A stretch of 64,000 nt of DNA, from positions 248,001-312,000 of the forward strand of contig WAID01000013.1 of NCBI GenBank assembly GCA_016584495.1. The letters are read 5' to 3'. Positions within the stretch are counted from its first letter, which is position 1, and every line of letters starts with the position of its first letter. The DNA comes from Celoporthe dispersa (lineage: Eukaryota > Ascomycota > Sordariomycetes > Diaporthales > Cryphonectriaceae). The translations under genes were made by a program, and so were the position numbers. Shown here in pieces: positions 22,836-36,200 of this stretch. The notes under the pieces were generated by a model, which worked only from the letters and a program-made list of their open reading frames with translations, was not told the DNA's origin and made no database searches.

Positions 22836-25125
22836 ATGCCTGTCGATAAGCCTAATCCGGATTCTTCTGGAACCTCTGTTGATGCTGAAGACATCGGCAT
22901 AAATGGAATTCCCGTCAGCAGTGAGCACGAACAGTACGAGGACGATAATGACGACGATGATACCGAAGTGGATACGAGCGATTGGGAGGATTATCCCGGA
23001 GATGATTTGCCTCACCCTGCTCTTACAAGCAAGCTGAAGGTTTTCATCAATGCAGCATATGACGATAAAACGAGAAATGAAATCTGGAACAACCAAGCTG
23101 ATCACGCGTTCAACTATAAACTCGCCCTCAATTATTGGGACAGCTTGTTTGGCAACACAGATTCTGGCTCATCACCGTCCAGGGTCGAGCTGAACTCACG
23201 ATTGCTCTGTAAAGAGTGGTGGGAAAATGCGGCTTACGACTCTGAAATGACTCACTTGATCCGTTCTTGGATCAAAGAAGCTGCTGAGTGGGAACTGGAC
23301 GTCAGAGTCGAACCGCGAATACAATGTTCCACATACAACTACGCCCTTTTCACACTGTGGAGAGAGGAGTACAAAACATCTCTGGTCGTCAGCGTCAGCC
23401 CACAAGTCGCTTCTGAGTTAGGACAACCTTTCCGTGAACGAGCTGCTTCAGTAGCCGCTTGTCATCGACTCATCGACGCTGCCTTAAGAAGTCTCGGCTC
23501 GCGTGGGCTACTACAGGTATCCAATGGTCATCAAGATCCTGTAAAGCCTCTTCCGAATGCAAATATCGACTCTTGCCACTGGTTGTCTCACCCGACGCGC
23601 AAAGTCGAGCCACCTTTTATCTTTGGGACAAGATCAACAAACGAACCGTTTGCACCAGTGACTTATCGTCAGTACCTGCATACATAGCAGTCAGTCACAC
23701 GTGGGGCAGGTGGCGGACCGATGCTGTCGACATTGACGGAGTTCCGTGGCCAGTGCCTGGTTGTGGCAAATTCGAGGTTAAGAGTTTGCCGGATATGCTG
23801 TCAGCCGCGCCGTTCCTCCAACGATACGTGTGGATGGACTTATTCTGCATACCACAATCAGGAGATGAAATCCGCGCGAAACTTGAGATCGCAAACCAGG
23901 CGGCTATCTTCCAGTCCGCCGATGCCTCCATTGCGTGGCTTCCCACTGTCTCCTCTTGGGAAGGCCTCGAATACACGATACAGCTAGTCGCATTGCAATG
24001 CTTCAGCCTGGAGTCTCAGTTGGATCTGGGTAGCCTCCTGGAGCTCTGTACCGTCAAGGCAGAGGTGAGCACCTGTTTGCTTCAGGATACTTGGAGAAAC
24101 AACATCGAAGAATTCGCCATGCATAGAAAGGACTACCTGCAGCCTTGGTTCACATCGCTCTGGACACTCCAAGAGTTATGTCTTCGTCCCGATATGCTAC
24201 TCTGCGACAAACATTGGCAACCATTCATGCTTGACAACTTCAAAGTTCCTATAGACCACATCGTGGCGCTTTTCAAGTCGGAGATGCAGATCACATACCC
24301 AGACGTAAAGCCTGCCCATGGGAAACTTGAACTTTCAATAATCATGATGGAAACAGGAATCATGGAGCTTCCTGAAATTACGCCGATATCAGCACTGATC
24401 CTCGGAGACCAGAGATACTGTGAGAGCCGACGTGCTGAAGCAATCATGTCAGTGGTTGGGTGCACCGACTGGTTCCTTGACAACCCATTTAACGATCCGG
24501 GCAATCGTCAATTGGTATTAGGCCGATATCCGCTTGCTTTTGTCCGTGAGATAAAGCACAAGCTGGGGGCAGTATTCTTTGCTACAATTGACAACAGCCC
24601 ATTTGCCTTTACAGACCATGGAACGCTACTCCCTTTCTCGACGGAAAAAAAGACGGCACCATGCACGCTCGAAGTGTGCTTTCTTATAATCACTTGGAAA
24701 TTGAAGATCACCCGTCAGTAGCAACATGGACCATCGATGCTTCTGGAGCAACTATACTGCGAGAAGTTGGCCTTGTTGCTTCATATCCACGCCGAGACGA
24801 TAGCAAGGACGTTTACGTCAACATTGTATGGCCGCAAAGGGAACAATTCGCAGATGTTCCTCCCGACCCAGAGAGCAAAGTCGAACTTCACACTTTCCTT
24901 ACATCCTTTTTCCCGGCTAAGAAGAAGCATGCTGTGCATTTACTTCGATCCGGAGAGCTTCTTGTATGGGGAATCATTCTTATAGAAGAAACCAATCCAA
25001 GCATTAGCACTGATTATGATGGAATGAATGCAGTTCTTTTTGGGAAAATATGCAATTTTTATTATTCGTCGGAGGACAAGAACCTGTATCAGAGAACGGA
25101 AAATGTAACATGGGCAGTGCTTTGA
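22836..25125 (+). CDS. HET-domain (heterokaryon incompatibility) protein
   Basis: Fungal self/non-self recognition family; HET domains can trigger regulated cell death when engaged. Reads as one intronless gene of about 763 aa after two single-base corrections. One lies between about 23490 and 23590 (exact site unclear). The other is the A run 24645-24651, where one more A keeps the frame. The HET signature is present: YIAVSHTWG (~285), VWMDLFCIPQ, then WFTSLWTLQELCL. A very acidic stretch (EDDNDDDDTEVD) precedes it. Start: first ATG in frame (22836). The C-terminal third has no domain I recognise. It is unusual as a tailoring-cluster member and may be a passenger. Confidence 0.8.
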
Positions 25126-25821
25126 ATAGCATAGGTATAGCTTTAATCTAAGCATTTATATGAAGTGAAAATTTAGATGCTGTTTGTAATAAGCATTGCT
25201 GTGTTGAACCTCGTTCAAGATGCAGGTTACAAAACAAGTTACCCGCAAGAAAAAAGACACCCACACCCAGAAAAGAAAAAAGAAAAGGAGAAGGCCAGAT
25301 GACTGGGGGATAAAAAGGGGACGAGTATTTTGTTATGCGACTCAGGCGCCATATAAATCCAGCAAATAAATCCGAGCATTAATTACATGCGAGACCGTGG
25401 GTATCTACAGAAGTCACAATCTAATTAGTACTGCGAAGCTGACAAGCGAGAAATGCCTAGCGTTCACATCCATTCATAATTAATTACGCTATCATTTAAA
25501 CCTTTTCCCCTCGGCACTGTTCAAACTATCGAATCATGTTGGCGAGATTTTAGATAACACCAGAAGCTATTTCCTCTGTACACAAATGCGCTTTTAGTTC
25601 CGCTCTCGCAGTAGACTGAACCGACCCTCCGAGCTGGCGCAGTGGATCGTGTTGTTCATGCATGCCCAGGCAGTGAAAATGCGGGGTCCGATGCTGTCCG
25701 CTATCTCGCGTCTGCTGCCCATACCTTGAAGCAATGTGCAACACAACTGCTAGCTAAATCGTCACTTTCAGCAACCCAGGTCAAGGGGTCTCAGCTCTTT
25801 CAGTTGATCATATTGTAATTT
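25126..25821. other. Intergenic region upstream of the BVMO gene
   Basis: AT-rich with a purine-rich patch at about 25246-25320. It must contain the HET gene 3' end and the BVMO promoter. No gene seen. Confidence 0.4.
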
Positions 25822-27867
25822 ATGACCTCACGTAAGATGGCGGAAGGCCCTGTCTCCGGAGACGCAAGAGCGCCCTTCCGTTGCAAGGAGGAGCCCATCG
25901 AGAACCAGCGGCCACTGAAGGTGAGGGTCATCGGAGCTGGCATCTCGGGCGTCTACCTCGGCATCAGAATCCCTCAGCGCCTGCGAAACATCGATCTAAG
26001 GATCTATGAGAAGAATGGCGGTATCGGTGGCACGTGGTGGGAGAACAGGTATCCTGGCTGCGCTTGTGACATACCAGGTGAGTAAAGTACGAGTACGCAG
26101 GCGCCGTCTCTTTGTCAAACCAGCGCTCACTAAGTCATTCGCCCAAAAGCGCATTCATACCAGTACACCTTCGAGCCGAACAAGGCGTGGTCTGGCTTCT
26201 ACGCCACGTCGAAAGAGATCTGCAAGTACATTGATGGCGTGGCTGACAAGTATGGGGCGAAGAGATTTGTTCAGTTGTACCACGAAGTTGTTGACTGTAC
26301 TTGGGTTGAAAATCTCAAGCAATGGTGGGTATATCCTACAGGAACGCGCTCGCTACTCATGATGCGTAATGGTTTCAAGTGGAAGCGTTATCTGACCATG
26401 ACTCTAGGCGCGTGACTGTCCACCGACTAGACACCAAAGAGGAGTTTACAGAGACCGTAGATATCGTGGTGACTGCCCGTGGATCTTTGAACAAGATGAA
26501 GTGGCCTCTCATCCCGGGAATTGATGAGTTTGAAGGAGAGAAAATGCACTCGGCAGCATGGGACGAAAAGTAAGCGACTCCATGATCTTGATGAGACGCG
26601 GTCTGACCACAAAACAGGTATGATTTCCGCAACAAGAAGATTGCCGTGATCGGTGGCGGCTCCAGTTCGATCCAGATCGTTCCAGAACTGCAAAGATTAG
26701 ACGGTACGAAGCTCAGTGTGTTTGTTCGAAACAAGACGTGGATCATAAACCGATTCGGAGACTATATCATGGGCCAGATGGGATGGGACACCAAGGACTT
26801 AGAGAGTGAGCTGCTCACTTTCCCAGCCTTTGGCAACGATCCGAGTACATGGGCCCTATGTCTGTTGCTAACCTCTTCAACGCAGTCTCGGAAGAACGCA
26901 GGGCAGAATGGGAGGAAAGCGAGGAGGCCTACCTCAAGTTCAGAAAGCTGCTGGACGACGACGGCAACTTTGTCCACTTCTCCTCGCAGACCGGGTCCGA
27001 CATGCAGAAAGCTTTCGTAGAGACGTTCTCTAAAGTGACACAGGACAGACTCTTAAACAGGCCTGACCTGCTCGACGTTTTCTCCCCGTCGTTTGGTGTC
27101 GGCTGTCGCAGGATCACCCCTGGCCCGGGTTATCTCGAGGCCCTGTGCGAGCCCAACGTCGACCTCGTTACCGGAAACATTGAGGTAATCAATAAGTCTG
27201 GTCTGGTAGTGGACGGGCGACAGATAGATGCCGACGTCCTCATCTGCGCCACCGGCTTCGATACCTCATGTATCCCAGGCTTTACGGTGGTCGGCAGGAA
27301 CGGCGTGACCATAGCGGAGAAGTTCACGCCATTTCCCCAGAGCTACCTATCGCTAGCGGTGGACGACTTTCCAAACTACTTTATGATGCTTGGACCAAAC
27401 TCTGGCATCGCCGCCGGATCCCTCAACCCGATCCTGGAGGCCGAGGGAGACTATATCATCAAGTGCATCCGCAAGCTGCAAAGGAGGACTACCTCGCGAT
27501 GGCGCCCAAGAGAGAAAGGGTAGAGGACTTTTCCGACTACGTTGGGGAGTATTTCAAGAGGACCGTGTACATGGACGAATGCAAGAGCTGGTACAAGACC
27601 GAGGGCGGCACCGGTGGACGTATCTCAGCCCTCTGGCCGGGGAGTCTGTTGCATCTGCTGGAGACCTTTAGGGCACCGCGCTGGGAGGACTTTGATTTCG
27701 AGTCCAAAGACCGGAACCGCCTCCGCTGGCTGGGCAATGGCTTCAGCATCTGTCTAACAGGGGGCGGTGACCCATCTTTTTATCTGAACCCCGATGTCGT
27801 GGATGTTCCTCCAGCCGGAACACCAGAGATGGACCCGAGGTATAAGGCCAGACCATTCTCTAACTGA
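25822..27867 (+). CDS. Baeyer-Villiger-type flavin monooxygenase
   Basis: FAD/NADPH enzyme predicted to insert oxygen next to a ketone, giving an ester or lactone, or to oxidise a related position. Exons are 25822-26077, 26150-26324, 26408-26569, 26618-26805 and 26886-27867, about 587 aa. FAD motif: RVIGAGISGVYLGIRI (~35), then GGIGGTWWENRYPG. The BVMO fingerprint FxGxxxHxxxW is present as FEGEKMHSAAW. The NADPH Rossmann motif is IAVIGGGSSSIQIVPEL. The conserved late block is DVLICATGFDTS. One A is missing in the AAA at 27480-27482; adding it links RKLQ to KEDYLAMAPKRERVEDF and makes the coding length divisible by three. It is the second flavoenzyme of the cluster. Confidence 0.9.
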
Positions 27868-28842
27868 CGCGGCAGACGATCTTGTGCGCCCGAGGAAATT
27901 GTTGTGTCTCTGATAGGTCAGGTGTACACGATGCCTCCCTGCCTCGTTCTTTTCTACTAATCGCATATTTACTGCCGCTCTTCTCTTGCTCCTCGACCAC
28001 ATCAATTCCCGCTGTGATTCCCCGTGGATCTCGAACCGCCGCCTGGTACGACATCGGATCGATCCCGTTCTGCAGCTAATTCTCGTCCGGATATCCCGTG
28101 GTATGCTTCGGGTTGTGATCATGCATACCTGCTTGCTTAATAGTGAACACCGATGCCTCCATTGGCCATTTCGATGCTGTTGGGGCCGTCTTAGGCCTCA
28201 GGTGCCATCTGCAGCATAACTAATTCATCAGAATCTCATCAGAAGCTAGGCGGGTGAGCGCAGGGCTAAGAACACTCACGAGACTCCCTCGTGGCGGCGC
28301 CACAAGTTTGGGAGTCTGAGCTGGCGTCTTTTCGATATACTATGGTAGTACTTACTCTATGGTATATCGACTTAGGTAATAGCCAAGGTAAGTAGCATAA
28401 AGTTTCGTAGCCCGGAAAAGCCTACATTGCCTTCTAAAGCGGACTAGTCCTCCGGGAAGCGGTATCATCATTGACGCCGTCGACCCGGAAAAGCCGCTGG
28501 TCTAGCGTTCCATCCTGCTGGATCCATTTCCCTCCTCCCCCACGGGGTAGTATTGGCTACTAAAGCCCGCTTCCCCATATCACTCATAGTTGCCATGAGC
28601 CGGCAATGCCTGTTGTTTAGGAGAGCTTTGGAACAGGCGAATGCGACCCGCCTCGTACCTCTCTACCTGAGTTCTGTATTTGGATCGTCCCCCAGCCCGG
28701 GCATTTTATGTCTTTTTCCCCCGTAGAAATTTTTCTTTCTTTGGTCTTCTTTCTCATTGTAGGTTTCACTGAAGGAACATCGTGTGTTCGCAGCTACACA
28801 GTGGCAGCAATCGAACGGGAGTTGACAGAACACAAGGCTGTT
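27868..28842. promoter_or_regulatory. BVMO / TRI12-like intergenic region with 12-bp direct repeat
   Basis: Contains two identical copies of CCCGGAAAAGCC at 28411-28422 and 28484-28495, start to start 73 bp, upstream of the exporter. The repeat may be a binding site or chance. An in-frame ATG at 28708 extends the downstream gene, but I prefer the ATG at 28843. Confidence 0.35.
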
Positions 28843-31101
28843 ATGGAGGAAGAGAAGGTAATGGCTGGGTGCGCTCATCGGGAGCACCAGGAAAGCCAGG
28901 AGGCTCGGGAGTCCGCCCTTGTCAGCGAATTCGAGCCTTTGTCAGAATACCGGGTGCACTGGCGGACACTGGCAGCAATCTTTGCCCTGGCCATGGGAAA
29001 TGTCTGCGCTGCTATATCCAACACAGTGAGTCCGCTCAATAATCTCATGCATGATGCTTTTAGTCAGAAAAGTACAGACGATGTGCTCATGCAACTGCTT
29101 GCACAGACAAACACCGTCATACGCTCCCAGATTGCCAGTCTGGGCGATTCAGCCGCCGAGTCGTGGATTGCCAATGCCAATTTCCTTCTCACTCTCGCTT
29201 TTGGGCCTATCTTTGTGAGTCGAGCCTTACCTCGCCGTTGGATAGTTACTTAACCAGACCGTACTTTTTAACATTGTCAAACTACCTAGGGTTTCCTGAG
29301 CGACAGGTTTGGCAAAAAATGGTTCATCGTCTCGGCAGCAGCAATAGGTGTCGTTGGAGCCGTGGTCGCCGGATCCGCAAAGAACACCGTGACAATCATC
29401 GGCGGACAAGTCTTGTCTGGTCTCGCAAATGCTGGCTGTGTATGTTTTCCACGTTTGAGGTTACATGAAAGCTGTGATCACGACACATCGCTGACAGTAT
29501 CTTTCCCCTTCGGCCCTTTTCTCTAGATCATCGGTGTACCCACGGCACTCGAAGTGTCGCCGAATAAGCATCGTCCCAAGGTCCAAGGTTTCGTCATGAC
29601 TCTGGCATCCACCGCTGTCGTAGCCGGCACTCTGGCAGCAGGCGACTTCGTCAAGAGGTACGACCAGGGCTGGCGCTGGTCTTACTATCTGAATGCATGC
29701 GTCTACGGCTGCACGAGTCTGCTTGTTCTGGTCTTTTACCATCCACCTCCCACGGGTCTCCGCCGCCAGAACTCGAGGGCGCGCAGCTTCCTAGCCAAGG
29801 TCGACTACATCGGCATCGTGATCTTTACGGGGTCTCTGGCCTCCCTGTTGATCGCTCTTACATGGGGCGGTACAACATATGCTTGGAGCTCGAAGCAGGT
29901 TCTGGCGTCTCTCGTCGTCGGCTGTGTTGGGCTCATTGGGTTCGGACTGTACGAAACATACGGCACATCCGAGGGTATTTTTGACCACCGTCTTTTCGTC
30001 AACCGGAATTTCCCCATCCTCCTCTTCGTGTGTGCCATTGATGGTGAGTCTTTCGATGATTATTTTCATCTTGTTCTCTATATTTTTGGTCCAGGGATCT
30101 CTCTATCGTTTCACTCGACAGCATGTCCCCGTCTTCTTGCACTCCGAGAAGACATGGAATTCTAACTGGTTCGTCATTATAGGAATGCTGCTCCTCGGCG
30201 TCAATGTTCTCCTGGCCCAGCAGATTGCCATTGTGTTCAACTCAGATACACTAAAGGTGGCGGAGTATCTGATGCCGTACCTAGCCATCTCCGCCTTTGG
30301 GTGTCTCCCGGCCGGGTACATCATGGGTAAGCTCCAGCGGTACAGGTTGCTTCTCGTCATTGCACTGGCATGGTGCAGTCTATTCACAGGTTCGTCCATT
30401 TCTATCTACCTTCTGCTTCCAACTGTTACAGAGGAAATGTACTTACTGAGTTGTTCTATACAGGCCTGATGGCGCTGCTAAACCCAAACCGCCTCAACTG
30501 GCTCTTTGCATTCTCTGCTCTCTTTGGCGCTGGAACCGCCGTCACTACAGTCATTCCTGGTGAGCTACTACCCTGCCCACCATCGCCGGTTAGAATTACA
30601 CAATCTGACTTCTTCTCACAAAGTTGCTGCACTGTCACTGTCCGTGCCTTCGTTCCTGCTTGGCACAGCAGGCACCCTCAGTGTCTCCGCCCGCGCCTTT
30701 GGCGGCATCATCGGCATCACCATCTTCACAGCCATCTACAACAACAAGATGAGCCAGGTCCTCCCCACCGACGTGGCAGCGGTTCTCGGAGCCGCCCAGC
30801 TCAATGTCTCAGAGTTGCTGCCACAGGTCCTCGCGGCCTTTAGCGCCGCCAACCCCCACAGACGCTGGCCATGATCCAGGGCCTACCGGCACAGCTTATC
30901 CCGGCGTGTCTAGGCGCCTTTGAGGATGCGAATACCTATTCTTGGAAGTATGTGTGGATCGCCATTGCTGTTGTGGTTGCGGTGAACGCGGTGGTAGCCT
31001 GTTTCTTGCGGCCTGTAAAAGACAGGATGAATAACCACATCGAGTCCGCGTTGGAGGAGTCCGAGGTCAGGCAGAAACAGATCATGGCTGCTGCGCACTG
31101 A
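28843..31101 (+). CDS. MFS exporter, TRI12-like (14-TM, trichothecene/siderophore pump family)
   Basis: Membrane exporter of the family that includes the trichothecene pump Tri12 and siderophore transporters. Exons are 28843-29025, 29107-29214, 29290-29439, 29527-30043, 30183-30389, 30464-30559 and 30624-31101, about 579 aa. Family landmarks: HWRTLAAIFALAMGNVCAA, AESWIANANFLLTLAFGPIF, GFLSDRFGKKWFIV, PTALEVSPNKHRPKVQGF, AIDGMLLLGVNVLLAQ and ARAFGGIIGITIF. The 81-bp first intron is in frame and easily missed. One C is missing in the run 30853-30857; correcting it joins AAFSAANP to QTLAMIQGLP. An upstream ATG at 28708 would add 45 residues with no family match. It is a second exporter in the cluster, from another family than the first. 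Confidence 0.88.
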
Positions 31102-33177
31102 AGAGCTGTTTGTCCAACACAATACTGTAGTAGTATATGCGCTCATAATTTTCTTTGGGGGTTTTTCCTCCGGCTTTTCGAATATCTACAAGCTGCTTCG
31201 TTTGGACAGGTGATATCATTAGTTAAAAAGAAAGAGAGAGAGAAAAAAAAACTGCAAGATTTTCGATGCAATAAAGTCACATCGCCGCATCTGATCTAGA
31301 TGCGGTTTGCTTCGACCTGCCCATCACAATGTAGAGCGTCACTGGATATCAGCAGACACGAAGAGACCCAGTGCTCTTAAGCCCCCCGCCTCTCTGAGGC
31401 CGACAAACGAAGCTCACCTATAGAATTCAGAAGGATTTGATCTCGGGAACAGAGGCCAAAACCGATCGGTTGAAAGAAGGAGAAAAAAACGGCACCGGGA
31501 CATAGTCATGCGGAGATATGACGACGAACAGCATCAAAGCTGTGGTGATGGTTTATATCGCCGTGGTGAGTGAAAGATAAGGGAGGGTATTCTGCCTGGC
31601 ATGATAATATCAAACTTATCTTCTGACCAGCCTCGTGGGTGGTACAATCGAGATGTCTGATCTTGAGATGAGATGTGTAATTTTTCTATTATTTATCTCG
31701 TTCCCTTACGAGAGATCCTGGTCTAGACATCCCGCCAGTTTTAGTGGGTGTGGGAGGCTCTGCTACGGTGTCTCGGGGGTCTCATCTGCCTTATCTAGCT
31801 CTGACAGGATGATATCATTTCTCCTAGGCATGAACTTCCTGTCAGGCGAGCTCTAGGGGCTCCGCAGGCTCGATTTCAGAGAGGTATTTCTTTGCTTCTT
31901 CGATCTTGTGTCTGAACAGCGATGAGGCACGCATGCCACGTGCATCACTCGACCTGGCGGGTGACAAGTTCAGGGGCACTGCTAGGTGAGGTGACATCGA
32001 AGAGAGGGGAGAGGGGGGATCTGCACACCACAACTGGCGCCCTCGGTGAGGAGGAAAGAAGTTAAAAGACTTGACATGTGGATCATTGAGGTGAGGTACT
32101 TTTTGCTTCAAGAAAATAAAAATATAATAAGAATAATAATAATCAGGGAGGAAAGAAAAGACTCGGATCGAGAGGGTGTGGGAAAAGAGGCGAGAGGACT
32201 GACCCACATCGAAAACTAAAAGACTATACCTGGAGTGCCCATGTACTCGTGATCCCAAACTAATGCTGTACATGAATCTTTACACAGACGGCTCTGTAGT
32301 TCAAATGTCTGGATTGGATAGGAAAATCCGTGCATCACACCCAAATACCTAGTTTAGGCATCAAGATGCTCGGGATGGGGTCGAGTACGATGGCGAATAT
32401 CACGTGCGACGCATCTCGTTTGACTCATACTCTGAGCGAGCAGCTGTGCGACGCGAGGCTATGATGACCTTTGTCCTACCTATTGGCAGGATGTATACAA
32501 GGGCGATGGTGCAATCGCCTCACCAGGGCGTCCGCGTGCCTACTAAGGCTGGTATCTCGAGAACTGATAGCCGGAATTGACAGCGAGGTCTACGATGCTT
32601 GCTGGCCCACCCCACCACCGCACCGGTGAGCAGTACGCCCAAGCTGAAAATATTAAATTAGATAAATTCTATTTTCTTGATTTTCTTTCCCTCTTTGTAT
32701 TTTCTTAAAAGAAAATAAACTCGTACCCAGTCTCCCGAAGTTTTGGGCGCAGGATCGTCCGCGATTTTAGCCTCCGCGAAAATCATCACATGGTGCATGA
32801 CGGAACACGCCTCACCGTCTTGTCCAAGATCGCAGCCATGGCAGGCCCAATCAGTGAGGGGTTGAGAGAGCGTGTGAATACAATCGACAAGGACAGCCTG
32901 CAGCTGCTGCAGCCCCTCTCAGCACGATATGGCTGCCCCACCGATCCCGTTGCTCCGGTGCCGTGGCCCCCTCCCACGCCACCCACCCTCCTCTCTGCTA
33001 GCGTCATCTCATACGCTGTCGATTCGTCCCTCTCGCCGCGGGCCTGGTGGGATGACTGACACCTGGCAGCGACCTGCATGAACTTCAGCAGCTTTAGGGG
33101 TCATCTGGACAGGGCGATGCTGGGACAACGCATCAAAACCACCATCACGACGCAAGGTGGAAACTTGGAATAGGAAA

Positions 33178-33260
33178 GAGGGTGGGAAGGGAAGAGAGAG
33201 AGAGAGAGGAGGAAAAAGAAAATAAAAAAAGAACAGAAGAGAAGAAAGAGAAAAAAAGGG
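33178..33260. repeat. Purine-rich low-complexity tract
   Basis: Nearly uninterrupted G/A on the plus strand, including GAGAGAGAGAGAG and long A-rich stretches. It is typical of mutation-prone polypurine tracts in fungal intergenic DNA. Confidence 0.7.
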
Positions 33261-36200
33261 AATTTAAGTCATTAATTCTTTTATTTTTATTTTTTTTATC
33301 TCGAGTTTCTTGGAAAACGGTCATGAATGCAGAAACGGACCTGTGAAACGGTTTACTGCAGTACTGTACAAAGTATTGTAGCATCCTCGAGCGGATCTCG
33401 ATATCAACATTGTCCCACACCACCACCAGTCTCTGCTCACCGGTCAAGCTGGGCCTCTGCGTAATTCATTAATGAGTGAACGTGGGCTGCGGTGGCCCTC
33501 GATCCTTTGCCGGCAGCAATGTTCCAAGAAAGTCTGGGTTACGAGCTGGCTCTACCGTAAAATCATCACCTTTGTGTTTGATAGTCTGACCGCTCAACAG
33601 TCATGACTGCGTGACTCCAGTGGGCGCACTGGTTGCCTGTGATACGATCCTGTCGAACCTAATCGGATCCACGAACTCCTCTTTCTCGTGCATATGTAGC
33701 ATCCTTCCGCCATCTGATTCCCAACACGCCGGCCATCCCGCGCGCGGATTGCCGCGCACGCCAGCTCCAGCACGTGTCTAAGGCTGAACCTTCATCGATG
33801 CGTACATCCCGATACCTATCATTTGTGAACGGCAGGCCCGGGACTGATATGCAAAGTCTCGCCCAGGACTGCAATCAGGCAAAACCTGCTGTAAGTAATT
33901 GCCAGTTACTCTGTCCATCTCGACACCGTAATTGCCCTATGCATCCTGGCACCGGACACACTTCCTCGCACCGCAGACACTACAGCCACCGTAGGTAAGT
34001 TTGCCGCCGTCACATCCGTTCTTCACTGCGCCAGGTAGGCCCTCTTGACACCCGTGGTCGTCATACATTCCCGTAAATCTCTCTGTGCTTTCCTCGCGCC
34101 AGCTCCTCCACTGGCGACTCCCACAATCCATACCGGTCGGGCTGTTACTCAGATCCACGCGGACCACAATCACCCGGAGGCTGAAGCCGCGGGATTCTCA
34201 CTTCCCCACCCAACAGGCCAAATGGCGGTCTGTCTAAGACCCTTCACTCATTAAACCCGCAGTGGTTTCTCTCTCTCTCTCTCTCTGCGCCTCTTTTGCC
34301 TGTTGCTGTGCCGCTTACATCAGCCCGCTTCTGCATGTAAGACGCCTTGTGTTGTTCTTTGTACGTATGTCGATCCTACCATAGGGCCGCCGCCCCCCAA
34401 CGAGGTGGCCGGGAAGCGCAGCCTTACGGGGCAGTGTCTCAACGGCAGATGCCTTACTGAGCGAGCTTCACGTCATTCAAGCGAAATGTGGAATGGCTCA
34501 TTGGGTAGGTATCAGCCTAGATATAATGCTGCTTCTTCAGTGTCTCGCAATAATTGGAATCTCCCTGCTGGCAGTGAGAACACAGCACTTCATAAATAGT
34601 CGTCAGCCCCCGTCAAGATCTGGTGTCTTGAAACACTCACCACGTCTTTTGAGGTTTCTGGGTGGTCTACCAGGACAGCAACATCACTCACAAATCGATC
34701 AATCTTCTGCGTTATGTAAAGGCAGACCAAACGATACAGTCCTATCAACCTGAGTATCAAGCCACCGCCGAGACTCCACAGCAGAACAAATCAGCCAAGA
34801 TCACCACTGTCTTTGAGCAAAAGCCACCGTGATTTACGACCCACGTATCAAAATGGAATCTATCACTGTCCCTTCCCTCGTCGACTGCCCTCAACACCGC
34901 CGTACTAGGGTAGAACGCCAAATTGACCTGAGGCTACTCTTCCCTAGGGCTTCCGGTCTTGCACGTGGGAAGATGAGAAGGGCTGGTGTATCCGAGCGCG
35001 CGATCAAGACCAACACTGGAAGTCCTAATGCTTGAGGACGTGCGTGTGAATCTACGGCGACATGTATGAGCTGTTTGGACAAGTCCGAAACCTCCCTTAA
35101 GGGGTGGTTTCTGTCTCCATCCAAAGAAAGCGAGGAGGGCGGCAGGATGTGAGAGACTTCCGGTCGAACAAAGTGTTGTATCAAGTGTTAAATATAGTAT
35201 TTGGGTAGAGGTATATGTCGGCAACGACGGTCAACGAATGATTCAACTCTCAAGGCTCGCAAGATCTCATAGAGGCTTCTGCCAGCACATTGGCGCCATA
35301 GGAAGTGTAACAGTTTGTTTGGTCGCATGTTCATCCCGCGCCGCTTCCAACTTGTGCTCCTTCGATTTTATTCGCTAGCCTTTTCTGCGAGGTAGCTGAT
35401 TATGTGTCGGGCGTAGATGAGTGCCGTGTTTGACTAAACATTTGAAGAGCCAGCACCTGGGCAGGTTCACCATGTGGCGACCCACACGTTCAGATTCTCA
35501 GCCATAGAACTCAGTTTTAAACTTGCTGCCGACGTTCGAAGATCTCATTAGACGAACCAGACTCCCTTGTTAGGGATGTGAGCCCCTAGATCGCTGCGGA
35601 CGATGTGCTGCTTGAAGCAGCCTTGAGACGTCTCGGCCTTTCCTCAGCTCCGAGCTTCAAGCCATTCAAAATAGAAACGGAGGGATGCTTCGCGAACGGT
35701 TATGAGCTGCCGCCATGTGAAAGCCTACCTTCTGGGAGAATCTTTGCTAGCCGGTAGTAGGTGCTGTCCTCTTCTAATGGTACGCGCTGTGTGCTATCCA
35801 TGCCGCTGGGGTGCCATCAACAGTTGCGTCACTGTCATCACCCCACTCTTCCGGGTGAGTGTCCGTACCCCCATCTAAATGACTTGACTTTTTGGGCTTT
35901 TCTTTGTCCGCGGATGCTCTCGAAGTCTCGTGAGCCTTGGAGGAGCCCGACAACCTCGATACGCGGCGGTTGTGGCTCTCCTCCGAACGGCTACGTTCTC
36001 CCGCAGAGGGGGAATGTTGGTCTGTCTTGGACCCTCAACAACAGAGTCTATCGAGACGCCATTTGAATACAATACAGAGCTGGATGTTGACGATGTGATT
36101 AGTATGAAGGTTAGCGTGATTGTAAGACATAGACGAGACCAAATACATGAGGGTACAGATCCTGTGATGATAGACAGGCATGATCTTAGCGTAGACATAG

